From positions 1-5,374 of the forward strand of contig PQAQ01000113.1 of the NCBI GenBank assembly GCA_003105305.1: a stretch of 5,374 nucleotides of DNA. Reading direction: 5' to 3'. Under the pieces are notes generated by a model that was not told the DNA's origin, did no database searches, and saw nothing but the letters and a program-made list of their open reading frames with translations. This document shows, piece by piece, positions 1 through 5,374 of this stretch; the first letter of the stretch is position 1, and the number at the start of each line of letters is the position of its first letter. The DNA is from Candidatus Methylomirabilota bacterium (GTDB taxonomy: Bacteria; Methylomirabilota; Methylomirabilia; Methylomirabilales; Methylomirabilaceae). The position numbers were made by a program, and so were the translations under genes.

Positions 1-1167
1 GTGAGTGAGGCGCTTGGGGTCGCACGGCAGATCGGCTATCCGGTCCTGGTGCGACCGTCATATGTTCTTGGTGGCCGGGCGATGGAGATCGTGTATAACG
101 AGTCGAGTCTGCAAGAATACATGACTCGCGCCGTACAGGCCTCGCCAGAGCACCCTGTGCTGGTCGATAAGTTTCTGGAGGATGCCGTCGAGATGGATGT
201 AGATGCCCTGTGCGACGGCCGGGAGGTCGTCATCGGCGGAATCATGGAGCATATCGAGGAGGCGGGAATCCACTCCGGCGACTCGGCCTGCTCCTTACCC
301 CCCCGCTCGGTGGCCCAGCCGTTGCTCGATCAGATTCGGGTGCAGACAAAGGCCATGGCGCTGGAGCTGGGAGTCATTGGCCTGATCAACATCCAGTTCG
401 CGATCAAGGACAATATCGTGTATGTCCTGGAGGTGAATCCCCGCGCCTCGCGGACCGTCCCCTTCGTCAGCAAGGCAGTCGGCGTTCCCTTAGCCAAGCT
501 CGCGGCGAAGATCATGGCCGGGATAAGCCTCAAGGAGCTGGGCGTGACCGAAGAACCCAGACTTCGCCATGTGGCGGTCAAGGAGGCGGTCCTGCCGTTC
601 GTCAAGTTTCCCGGGGTGGACGCCGTGTTGGGACCCGAGATGAAATCGACCGGCGAGGTGATGGGGATCGACCGCGAATTCGGGCTGGCCTTTGCCAAAT
701 CGCAGGTGGGCGCGAGCGGCGCCCTTCCTATGGAAGGCACGGTCTTTTTGAGTGTACGAGATACTGACAAGCCGCATATCTTGCCTCTGGCGCGACGGCT
801 GACAGAGATAGGGTTTCAGCTTGTGGCCACAGCCGGAACCGCAGCGGTATTACGCAGCGGCGGGTTGGGTGTCGAGCCGGCGGCTAAGGTGATCGACGGC
901 GTGCGCCCGCATATCGTGGATAGGATGAAGAATGGAGAGATCGGTCTGGTCATTAATACGCCCGTAGGTCACCATGCGCGTCTCGACTCCTACTCGATCC
1001 GGCGGACCGCTGTGACCATGGGTATTCCCTACTTTACGACGATGGCCGCAGCGCGCGCGGCGGTTGAAGCAATCCAGGCGATGCGGCAGGGCAAGCTCAG
1101 GGTCAAAGCGCTGCAGGAGTATCATACAGAACAGCTCGATGTTCACAATTCGACATTTAAGGTGTAG
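1..1167 (+). CDS. carB: Carbamoyl-phosphate synthase large subunit, C-terminal part (5' end outside window)
   Basis: This is the last 388 residues of CarB, which is about 1,070 residues long in the family. It makes carbamoyl phosphate from bicarbonate, ATP and ammonia channelled from CarA, for pyrimidines and arginine. The fragment opens inside the second ATP-grasp (carbamoyl-phosphate) domain: YPVLVRPSYVLGGRAM (residues 13-28), MEHIEEAGIHSGDSA (82-96) and the metal/ATP-binding EVNPRASRT (144-152) are all intact. A link region with KEAVLPFVKFPGVD (194-207) leads to the C-terminal methylglyoxal-synthase-like allosteric domain from about residue 247, with ATAGT (276-280), RPHIVDRMKNGE (302-313) and VINTP (317-321). 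In the family this domain binds effectors such as UMP. The GTG at base 1 is an internal valine codon, not a start, because the first half of the protein is missing and homology is continuous from the first residues. The stop codon TAG shares its last base with the pyrK start. carA is probably upstream. Confidence 0.97.
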   Translation: MSEALGVARQIGYPVLVRPSYVLGGRAMEIVYNESSLQEYMTRAVQASPEHPVLVDKFLEDAVEMDVDALCDGREVVIGGIMEHIEEAGIHSGDSACSLPPRSVAQPLLDQIRVQTKAMALELGVIGLINIQFAIKDNIVYVLEVNPRASRTVPFVSKAVGVPLAKLAAKIMAGISLKELGVTEEPRLRHVAVKEAVLPFVKFPGVDAVLGPEMKSTGEVMGIDREFGLAFAKSQVGASGALPMEGTVFLSVRDTDKPHILPLARRLTEIGFQLVATAGTAAVLRSGGLGVEPAAKVIDGVRPHIVDRMKNGEIGLVINTPVGHHARLDSYSIRRTAVTMGIPYFTTMAAARAAVEAIQAMRQGKLRVKALQEYHTEQLDVHNSTFKV

Positions 1168-2033
1168 TGCGTAGAACGGTGCAGAACAGCCCGATCATAA
1201 GATCCTCCGAATGCCGTGTCGAGGTTATCGCCAACACACAGATCGCGCCGGAATACTTCTCAATGCGCCTGGCCGGCCCCGCACGTCTGGCACGCTTCCG
1301 CCCGGGACAGTTCCTGATGCTCAGACCGACTGATGACCTGGACCCGCTGTTGCCTCGCGCCATGAGCATCAGGCGCGCGAGGCGCCGGGTGCGAGGCGCC
1401 GGGTGCGAGGTCGAGATCCTCTACAAGGTGTGCGGCCGAGGCACAACGCGCCTCTCGGCGATGGGTCAGGGAAGATCGCTCAGAGTGGTCGGCCCTCTTG
1501 GGAACGGCTTTGACGCTCCTCAACGGGCCATAGAAGTCGTCCTGATTGCCGGCGGCGTCGGCGTTCCCCCGATTGCTGCGCTCGTCGAGACCCTCGCCGA
1601 TCGAGCGCCGACCCGCCGGCCGGCGATGACGGTCTTGCTCGGCGGTCGATCCCAAGCCGATCTGCTGTGCGTCTCGGATCTTCGGCGGGCCGGCGCCGTG
1701 GTTCACGTCGCCACAGAAGACGGCAGCGCGGGCTACACGGGCATGGTTACAGAACTGTTGGCACAGCATCTCGACGCGCGACGCGTGACGCGCGACGCCC
1801 GCCTCTATGCCTGCGGCCCCTACCCCATGTTGACGGCCATCGCCCCGATTGCCGAGCAATACAACCTGCCTTACCAGGCGTCCCTGGAAGCGAACATGGC
1901 CTGCGGATTCGGAGCTTGTATGGGCTGTGTTGTGCCGATAAAGGGAGACGACGAGCGGGCGCAAACCTATCGCCTTGTCTGTAAGGATGGACCGGTCTTC
2001 GACAGTCGCACGATCCTCTGGGATGAACAATGA
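1167..2033 (+). CDS. pyrK: Dihydroorotate dehydrogenase B, electron transfer subunit (FAD, 2Fe-2S)
   Basis: PyrK takes electrons from FMN in PyrD through a 2Fe-2S cluster and FAD to NAD+, as part of the cytosolic class 1B enzyme. Ferredoxin-reductase layout is seen in order: a flavin-binding barrel with PGQFLML (46-52) and RAMSI (64-68, the usual RPxSI-like FAD motif), GPLGNGF (109-115), then the NAD-binding half with AGGVGVPP (128-135) and YACGPYPML (214-222). The C-terminal cluster site has Cys246, Cys251, Cys254 and Cys272 (C-x4-C-x2-C-x17-C), ending in the family hallmark VCKDGPVFD (271-279). At 288 residues it is slightly longer than the usual 250-280. Two GC-rich short repeats code for Arg-rich segments at residues 71-82 and 203-212. 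The start is GTG in TAGTG, overlapping the carB stop by one base, with AAGG at 1159-1162 as a weak ribosome site. A GTG at 1179 is an alternative; no later start keeps the first beta strand. Its partner pyrD lies two genes downstream. Confidence 0.95.
   Translation: MRRTVQNSPIIRSSECRVEVIANTQIAPEYFSMRLAGPARLARFRPGQFLMLRPTDDLDPLLPRAMSIRRARRRVRGAGCEVEILYKVCGRGTTRLSAMGQGRSLRVVGPLGNGFDAPQRAIEVVLIAGGVGVPPIAALVETLADRAPTRRPAMTVLLGGRSQADLLCVSDLRRAGAVVHVATEDGSAGYTGMVTELLAQHLDARRVTRDARLYACGPYPMLTAIAPIAEQYNLPYQASLEANMACGFGACMGCVVPIKGDDERAQTYRLVCKDGPVFDSRTILWDEQ
1377..1411 (+). repeat. GC-rich short tandem repeat in pyrK, tract 1 (14-base unit, 7-base period)
   Basis: The 14-base unit GCGAGGCGCCGGGT occurs twice in perfect tandem (1377-1390, 1391-1404) and is followed by a 7-base partial copy (GCGAGGT). 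It can also be read as five alternating 7-mers, GCGAGGC and GCCGGGT. Each full unit holds the palindrome GGCGCC, so the two could pair as a 6-base stem with an 8-base loop. It starts on a codon boundary and encodes ARRRVRGAGCEV (residues 71-82), between the FAD motif and the next beta strand, where PyrK proteins vary. The unit is not a multiple of three, so each copy is read in a different frame. Confidence 0.85.
1773..1800 (+). repeat. GC-rich short tandem repeat in pyrK, tract 2 (7-base units)
   Basis: Four consecutive 7-mers, GACGCGC, GACGCGT, GACGCGC and GACGCCC, form two 14-base units that match at 12 of 14 positions. Each unit holds the palindrome CGCGCG, with starts 14 bases apart, the same spacing as the palindromes in the tract at 1377. 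It begins on a codon boundary and encodes DARRVTRDAR (residues 203-212), just before the conserved YACGP strand, in a linker that varies between PyrK homologues. The reading frame is kept. Confidence 0.8.
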
Positions 2034-3496
2034 CCTTGTCGTTTCCCGCCTCACTCTCCGGGATCCAGCGCGCCGATCCGCATCTCCTCGTTGAGGAGAT
2101 TTCGAATCCGCCGCCCCTTGCGGAGATCTTCGGTCTGGTCGCCGCCGAGCCGGGCTTCAGCCTCCTGGACGCCGACCCCTGGGCTGTGAATCACTGGCGG
2201 GCCACCTGCTTTGGTTACGATCCGTTCCTCACCTTCTCGGCGAAGGGCAATGAGATCACCGTCTCACTTCAAGGTCAATCCCGTCACATGAGAGGCGACC
2301 CCTTCCAACACCTTCAGGCCACTCTCAGGCAGTACGCCGGGATGACGTCGACCGGGGACGTGCCGACAGCCGGCGCCATCGGCTACTTCGGGTACGATCT
2401 CCGACACCATCTCGAACGACTGCCGGCCGTCGCGGCAGACGACCTGCGGCTGCCTGACTGTGTCATCTATTTTTACGACCGTCTCTTCTGGTTCGACCCC
2501 GCGAACGGCGAGATGTTCATCACCTCTTCCGGTCTCCCATACCCGCCGGGTACCGCGCGCAAGCAAAGGGCTAGCGAACGGTTACTGGAAGCTCGCGATC
2601 TGATCGCGCGCGCCAGGTCGACCGGCGGGAGCAGGTCGTCCGAATTACCGCATCTCGAGGCCTCCCTCAAGAGCAATATGTCGAAGGCGCAATACTGCAA
2701 GGCGCTGGAAGCGGTGTTGGACTATATCGCGGCGGGCGATATCTATCAGGCCAACATCTCACAGCGCTTCGCCACGCAGTTTTCCGGCGAACCGTGGGCG
2801 CTGTACCGCCGCCTTCGAAGTCGGTTCCCCGCGCCTTTCGGGGCGTACCTTCACTGCGGCCCCTTTCAGGTGCTGTCCAACTCTCCAGAACGGTTCCTCC
2901 TGATTGAGGGGGATCGGATCTCGACCTGTCCGATCAAGGGGACCCGTCCTCGCGGGATGACCGTAGAGGACGATGCGCGGATCATCGGGGAACTTCGTCG
3001 CGATCCGAAAGAGCGCGCCGAACATGTCATGATCGTGGACCTGGAGCGAAACGATCTGGGCAGAATCTGTCAAGTCGGCTCCGTGCATGTGGAGCGATTT
3101 GAGACGATCGAGACCTACCACACCCTCCACCACATGGTGTCGACCGTCGCGGGCACGCTGGAGGCCGGGGCAGACCCGATCGACTGCCTGCGCGCGACCT
3201 TCCCTGGCGGCTCGATCACAGGGGCCCCTAAAATCCGCGCGATGGAAATTATTGACGAGGTGGAGCCGACCGCTCGCGGCCTCTACACCGGGGCGATCGG
3301 GTTCATCGGGTTTTCGGGGGGGATGGAGCTGAATATTGCCATTCGAACTGCCATTGTGACGGGAGAACGAATCTACTTCCAGACGGGCGGCGGGATCGTC
3401 GCCGACTCGTCGCCGGCGAAAGAGTATGATGAGACGCTGCTCAAGGCCGAAACCTTCTTTCGGACACTCGGCGTGGGCGCCGGTTTTGGGAGGTAA
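2030..3496 (+). CDS. pabB: Aminodeoxychorismate synthase component I (PabB-type chorismate enzyme)
   Basis: This enzyme aminates chorismate to 4-amino-4-deoxychorismate, using ammonia from a glutamine amidotransferase (PabA/TrpG), on the way to p-aminobenzoate and folate. Its 488 residues hold an N-terminal domain (about 15-200) and the C-terminal chorismate-binding domain (about 215-485). The latter has NSPERFL (284-290), PIKGTRPRG (301-309), MIVDLERNDLGR (334-345), ETYHTLHHMVS (361-371), GGSITGAPKIRAMEII (393-408) and TGGGIVADS (452-460). Lys303 in PIKGT is the key call: PabB enzymes carry this lysine, which forms a covalent intermediate in E. coli PabB, whereas anthranilate synthase TrpE has PIAGT. 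The ATG overlaps the pyrK stop as ATGA, with GGGATGA at 2020-2026 just upstream. No amidotransferase is fused to it or adjacent, so it must be supplied from elsewhere, perhaps a shared TrpG/PabA. The following gene, the probable lyase, supports the role. Confidence 0.92.
   Translation: MTLSFPASLSGIQRADPHLLVEEISNPPPLAEIFGLVAAEPGFSLLDADPWAVNHWRATCFGYDPFLTFSAKGNEITVSLQGQSRHMRGDPFQHLQATLRQYAGMTSTGDVPTAGAIGYFGYDLRHHLERLPAVAADDLRLPDCVIYFYDRLFWFDPANGEMFITSSGLPYPPGTARKQRASERLLEARDLIARARSTGGSRSSELPHLEASLKSNMSKAQYCKALEAVLDYIAAGDIYQANISQRFATQFSGEPWALYRRLRSRFPAPFGAYLHCGPFQVLSNSPERFLLIEGDRISTCPIKGTRPRGMTVEDDARIIGELRRDPKERAEHVMIVDLERNDLGRICQVGSVHVERFETIETYHTLHHMVSTVAGTLEAGADPIDCLRATFPGGSITGAPKIRAMEIIDEVEPTARGLYTGAIGFIGFSGGMELNIAIRTAIVTGERIYFQTGGGIVADSSPAKEYDETLLKAETFFRTLGVGAGFGR
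3488..3493 (+). promoter_or_regulatory. Ribosome binding site of pabC, inside the end of pabB
   Basis: GGGAGG lies in the last codons of pabB, directly before its TAA stop, 12 bases from the pabC ATG at 3506. It is the strongest Shine-Dalgarno match in the window and belongs to the only junction where the genes do not overlap. The spacing is a little long. It supports the ATG at 3506 as the start. Confidence 0.6.
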
Positions 3497-3505
3497 AGAA
3501 ATCGA

Positions 3506-4387
3506 ATGGCTGTTGTCTATCTGAACGGGCGCTTCGTGCAAGCCGAGCGAGCGAAGGTATCGGCCTTTGATCGCGGGCTGAACTATGGTGATGGCCTGTT
3601 CGAGACCATCCGGGCCTACCCCGGATGGGTCTTTGCGCTTAAACGACACCTGGGGCGTCTCAAGAAAGGCGCCGATCAGATCGGGATCCCGTTCGAAGAC
3701 GACGCAGGCAAGTGGCGGCGGGTCATGGGTGAACTGCTCCAGCGTAATCGCCTTCAGGCGGTTGACGCCTCGTTGCGCCTGACAGTGACGAGGGGTTCGG
3801 ACGTGCTGGGTTCGCTCCTGCCTCCGGACGCGCCTCCCTCCCCTACGCTGCTGTTGGTCGCCAGACCATTGGATACCGGGATCGCCGAACGGCAGCGGGT
3901 CGGGGTCGGCGCGGCAACGGTTCACTGGGGGGATCCGTTCAACCCGCTTCAGATCAAGTCGCTGGACTATCTGTACAACATGCTGGCAACGGCGCAAGCG
4001 AAGCGCGAAGGCGCCCAGGAGGCCTTGTTCGTAGGCCGTGACGGCAACATCATCGAGGGCGCCACAAGCAACGTATTCGTGATCTCACAAGGAACGCTGA
4101 CGACTCCTCCCGAGAGTTGCGGACTCTTACCGGGAATTACCAGGGAGGTGGTCATTGAGCTGGCAAAGCGAGAAGGCCTGACCGTCCACGAGGCTCCAGT
4201 TCCCCTCGGTGCGCTCCTATCGGCAGACGAGACGTTCCTGACCGGCTCCCTCAAGGAGATTATGCCGCTCATCTCGGTCGACAGCCGCAAGATCGGCTCC
4301 GGCGACCCAGGCCCTATGACCCATCACCTGCAACGGCAATACCGGGCAGTCGTCGAAGAGGAACAGATACAAGGGATGAGATCGTGA
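3506..4387 (+). CDS. pabC: Class IV PLP-dependent enzyme, probable aminodeoxychorismate lyase
   Basis: A fold-type IV PLP enzyme of 293 residues, the normal length for this superfamily. Seen in order: YLNGRFV (5-11), DRGLNYGDGLFETIR (22-36), HLGRLKKGA (48-56) whose arginine contacts PLP phosphate in the family, the catalytic Schiff-base lysine Lys151 in IKSLDYLYNMLA (150-161), the PLP-nitrogen-binding Glu184 in IIEGATSNVF (182-191), GLLPGITR (206-213) and TGSLKEIMPL (246-255). Aminodeoxychorismate lyase, branched-chain aminotransferase (IlvE) and D-amino-acid aminotransferase share these motifs, so sequence alone does not settle the substrate. The position 9 bases after pabB favours the lyase, which splits aminodeoxychorismate into p-aminobenzoate and pyruvate. 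The KSLDYLYNMLA segment is also reminiscent of the aminotransferase branches, so a second activity is possible. The stop overlaps the pyrD start by four bases. Confidence 0.8.
   Translation: MAVVYLNGRFVQAERAKVSAFDRGLNYGDGLFETIRAYPGWVFALKRHLGRLKKGADQIGIPFEDDAGKWRRVMGELLQRNRLQAVDASLRLTVTRGSDVLGSLLPPDAPPSPTLLLVARPLDTGIAERQRVGVGAATVHWGDPFNPLQIKSLDYLYNMLATAQAKREGAQEALFVGRDGNIIEGATSNVFVISQGTLTTPPESCGLLPGITREVVIELAKREGLTVHEAPVPLGALLSADETFLTGSLKEIMPLISVDSRKIGSGDPGPMTHHLQRQYRAVVEEEQIQGMRS
4373..4376 (+). promoter_or_regulatory. Probable ribosome binding site of pyrD
   Basis: GGGA within GGGATGAG lies 7 bases before the GTG start at 4384, inside the pabC coding end. It supports GTG as the pyrD start. 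The ATG inside GGGATGAG (4376) is out of the pyrD frame and is not the start. The same GGGATGA string precedes the pabB start. Confidence 0.45.
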
Positions 4388-5331
4388 AGCCGGACCTGCG
4401 GGTCACCATCGCGGGTATCCGCATGCAGAACCCGGTGATGACCGCCTCCGGGACCTTCGGCTATGCTCAGGAGTTTGAGCCGTTCCTGGACCTGTCTCGT
4501 CTGGGCGCCATCGTTGTCAAAACCATCACACTGCGCCAGCGGGCCGGGAATCCGCCGCCGCGGATCGTCGAGACTCCCGCCGGAATGCTCAATGCGATCG
4601 GCCTGCAGAATGTGGGCGTCCAGACGTTCATCACGGAGAAACTCCCCTATCTCAGAACGTTGGGTCCGCCGATTATCGTCAATATCGCCGGCGAATCGAT
4701 TGAGGACTACGTCGAACTGGTCAAGCGGCTCAGCGATCAAGTGGGAATAAGTGGAATCGAGCTCAACATCTCATGCCCCAATGTGGCCGACGGCCTGATC
4801 TTCGGCTGTAATGCGGCATTGGCTCACACGCTGATATCGAAGGTGCGACACGCTACTCGGCTGCCCCTCATCCCTAAACTGTCTCCAAATGTCACCGACG
4901 TGGCGGAGATTGCACGGGCGCTGGCGGATGCCGGGGCGGACGCGCTCTCTCTCATCAATACACTAATAGGGATGGCGATCGACGTGCGAAGCCGTCGCCC
5001 GCGACTCGCCAATGTCACTGGAGGGCTGTCCGGCCCGGCCATCCGTCCTGTTGCCGTCCGCATGGTCTGGGAAGTCGCGCGGGCCGTGAAGCTTCCCCTG
5101 ATCGGAATGGGCGGCATCATGACGGGCGACGACGCGCTGGAGTTCCTGATCGCCGGCGCCACAGCCGTCGCGGTCGGGACAGCCAACTTCACCTCGCCGA
5201 GCAGCGCGGAACGGGTCATTGACGGAATCGAGGCGTATCTGATTAACCGCAAGGTAAGGCGCGTGACCGATCTCATCGGCTCGCTGGATCTGAGCGGCAC
5301 TACCCGTGAGGTCACTGAATGGTCACATTAA
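4384..5331 (+). CDS. pyrD: Dihydroorotate dehydrogenase B, catalytic FMN subunit (class 1B)
   Basis: PyrD oxidises dihydroorotate to orotate, the fourth step of pyrimidine synthesis, in the cytosol. It is of the NAD-linked class 1B type (PyrDB), which needs PyrK. The TIM-barrel motifs run in order: NPVMTASGTFGY (16-27), VVKTITLRQRAGNPPPR (44-60), ETPAGMLNAIGLQNVGV (63-79), ELNISCPNV (126-134), PKLSPNV (164-170), GGLSGPAI (213-220), GMGGIMTGDDALEFLIAGA (241-259) and VGTANF (264-269). Cys131 in SCPNV is the catalytic base, which marks class 1; class 2 enzymes use serine and have a membrane-binding N-terminus, absent here. The length of 315 residues is slightly above the usual 300-310, because of a polar tail of about 12 residues that overlaps the next reading frame. 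The start is GTG in GTGA, overlapping the pabC stop. The match to pyrK in the same operon confirms the type. Confidence 0.96.
   Translation: MKPDLRVTIAGIRMQNPVMTASGTFGYAQEFEPFLDLSRLGAIVVKTITLRQRAGNPPPRIVETPAGMLNAIGLQNVGVQTFITEKLPYLRTLGPPIIVNIAGESIEDYVELVKRLSDQVGISGIELNISCPNVADGLIFGCNAALAHTLISKVRHATRLPLIPKLSPNVTDVAEIARALADAGADALSLINTLIGMAIDVRSRRPRLANVTGGLSGPAIRPVAVRMVWEVARAVKLPLIGMGGIMTGDDALEFLIAGATAVAVGTANFTSPSSAERVIDGIEAYLINRKVRRVTDLIGSLDLSGTTREVTEWSH
5308..5311 (+). promoter_or_regulatory. Possible ribosome binding site for the next reading frame
   Basis: GAGG (in GTGAGGT) sits 7 bases before the ATG at 5319, inside the end of pyrD. The spacing is ideal, and this is the main support for a further gene starting there. 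Confidence 0.4.
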
Positions 5332-5374
5332 GAACGACGAACGGCGACATCCATACGGCTACCCCTGCCATCGC
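5319..5374 (+). CDS. Start of an unidentified coding region (3' end outside window)
   Basis: An ATG at 5319 opens a frame that overlaps the last 13 bases of pyrD and stays open to the window edge, giving 18 complete codons (MVTLRTTNGDIHTATPAI). The GAGG eight to eleven bases before it and the run of overlapping genes upstream make a sixth gene of the operon plausible. The N-terminus, a short strand MVTLR followed by a polar turn, is faintly like that of GNAT acetyltransferases, but eighteen residues are too few to name a family, so I assign no function. It could also be a chance open frame, with the true next gene starting beyond the window. Confidence 0.45.
   Translation, partial: MVTLRTTNGDIHTATPAI

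Noticed and set aside
1..3. GTG at the first base as the true start of a short CarB-like protein
   Set aside because: The protein would begin in the middle of the second ATP-grasp domain, with homology running off the edge. The gene is cut by the window, not truncated.
210..767. A 185-codon plus-strand frame inside carB
   Set aside because: It is a second frame of conserved CarB sequence, with a low-complexity Gly/Arg-rich translation and no ribosome site of note.
1381..1400. Terminator hairpin from the paired GGCGCC palindromes in pyrK
   Set aside because: The stem is only six bases, there is no following T run, and it sits inside an intact gene with conserved sequence downstream.
1377..1800. 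CRISPR array or mobile-element ends made by the two GC-rich repeat tracts
   Set aside because: The units are only 7-14 bases, directly tandem without spacers, and lie within one intact reading frame. There are no terminal repeats, target duplications or transposase.
1260..2054. A 264-codon minus-strand frame over pyrK
   Set aside because: It is antisense to a gene with intact FAD, NAD and 2Fe-2S motifs, and its translation has no recognisable motif.
2030..3496. Anthranilate synthase component I (trpE)
   Set aside because: The active-site motif is PIKGT rather than the PIAGT of TrpE, and the neighbour is a PabC-like enzyme instead of trp genes.
2759..3997. A 412-codon open frame on the minus strand across pabB and pabC
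   Set aside because: It lies antisense to two genes with clear family motifs, its translation is rich in Arg, His and Pro with no recognisable domain, and long antisense frames are common in GC-rich DNA. It is a shadow.

Overview
The window is a fully coding stretch, all on the plus strand, of what looks like a single operon. It carries the end of carB, then pyrK, pabB, a class IV PLP enzyme best read as pabC, pyrD, and the first codons of one more reading frame. No RNA gene, insertion sequence, CRISPR array, promoter or terminator is visible. The only gap between genes is 9 bases, between pabB and pabC.

Layout: (1) 1-1167 holds the C-terminal 388 residues of the carbamoyl-phosphate synthase large subunit; the gene begins upstream. 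(2) 1167-2033 is PyrK, the FAD/2Fe-2S electron-transfer subunit of class 1B dihydroorotate dehydrogenase. (3) 2030-3496 is a chorismate-using enzyme with the PIKGT signature of aminodeoxychorismate synthase component I. (4) 3506-4387 is a fold-type IV PLP enzyme, probably 4-amino-4-deoxychorismate lyase. (5) 4384-5331 is PyrD of class 1B, the FMN catalytic partner of PyrK. (6) 5319-5374 may be the start of another gene. Four of the five junctions are stop/start overlaps of 1, 4, 4 and 13 bases, so the genes are probably co-transcribed and translationally coupled.

How the genes work together: CarB makes carbamoyl phosphate at the head of de novo pyrimidine synthesis, and PyrD with PyrK oxidises dihydroorotate to orotate and passes the electrons to NAD+. 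PabB with an amidotransferase partner not seen here, followed by PabC, makes p-aminobenzoate for folate. The pab pair sits between the two subunit genes of one enzyme. Folate cofactors are needed to turn dUMP into dTMP, so a shared pyrimidine/folate operon makes sense, but that link is inference.

Organism: a bacterium of fairly high GC content that uses GTG as well as ATG starts and an NAD-linked class 1B dihydroorotate dehydrogenase. This would fit several non-model lineages (for example Methylomirabilota/NC10, Nitrospirota or former deltaproteobacteria). I cannot place it from this window alone. This is mostly a housekeeping biosynthetic region. The least ordinary points are the pab insertion in the pyr cluster and two short GC-rich tracts of 7/14-base periodicity inside pyrK. 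I see no evidence for a new defence, mobile or RNA system.
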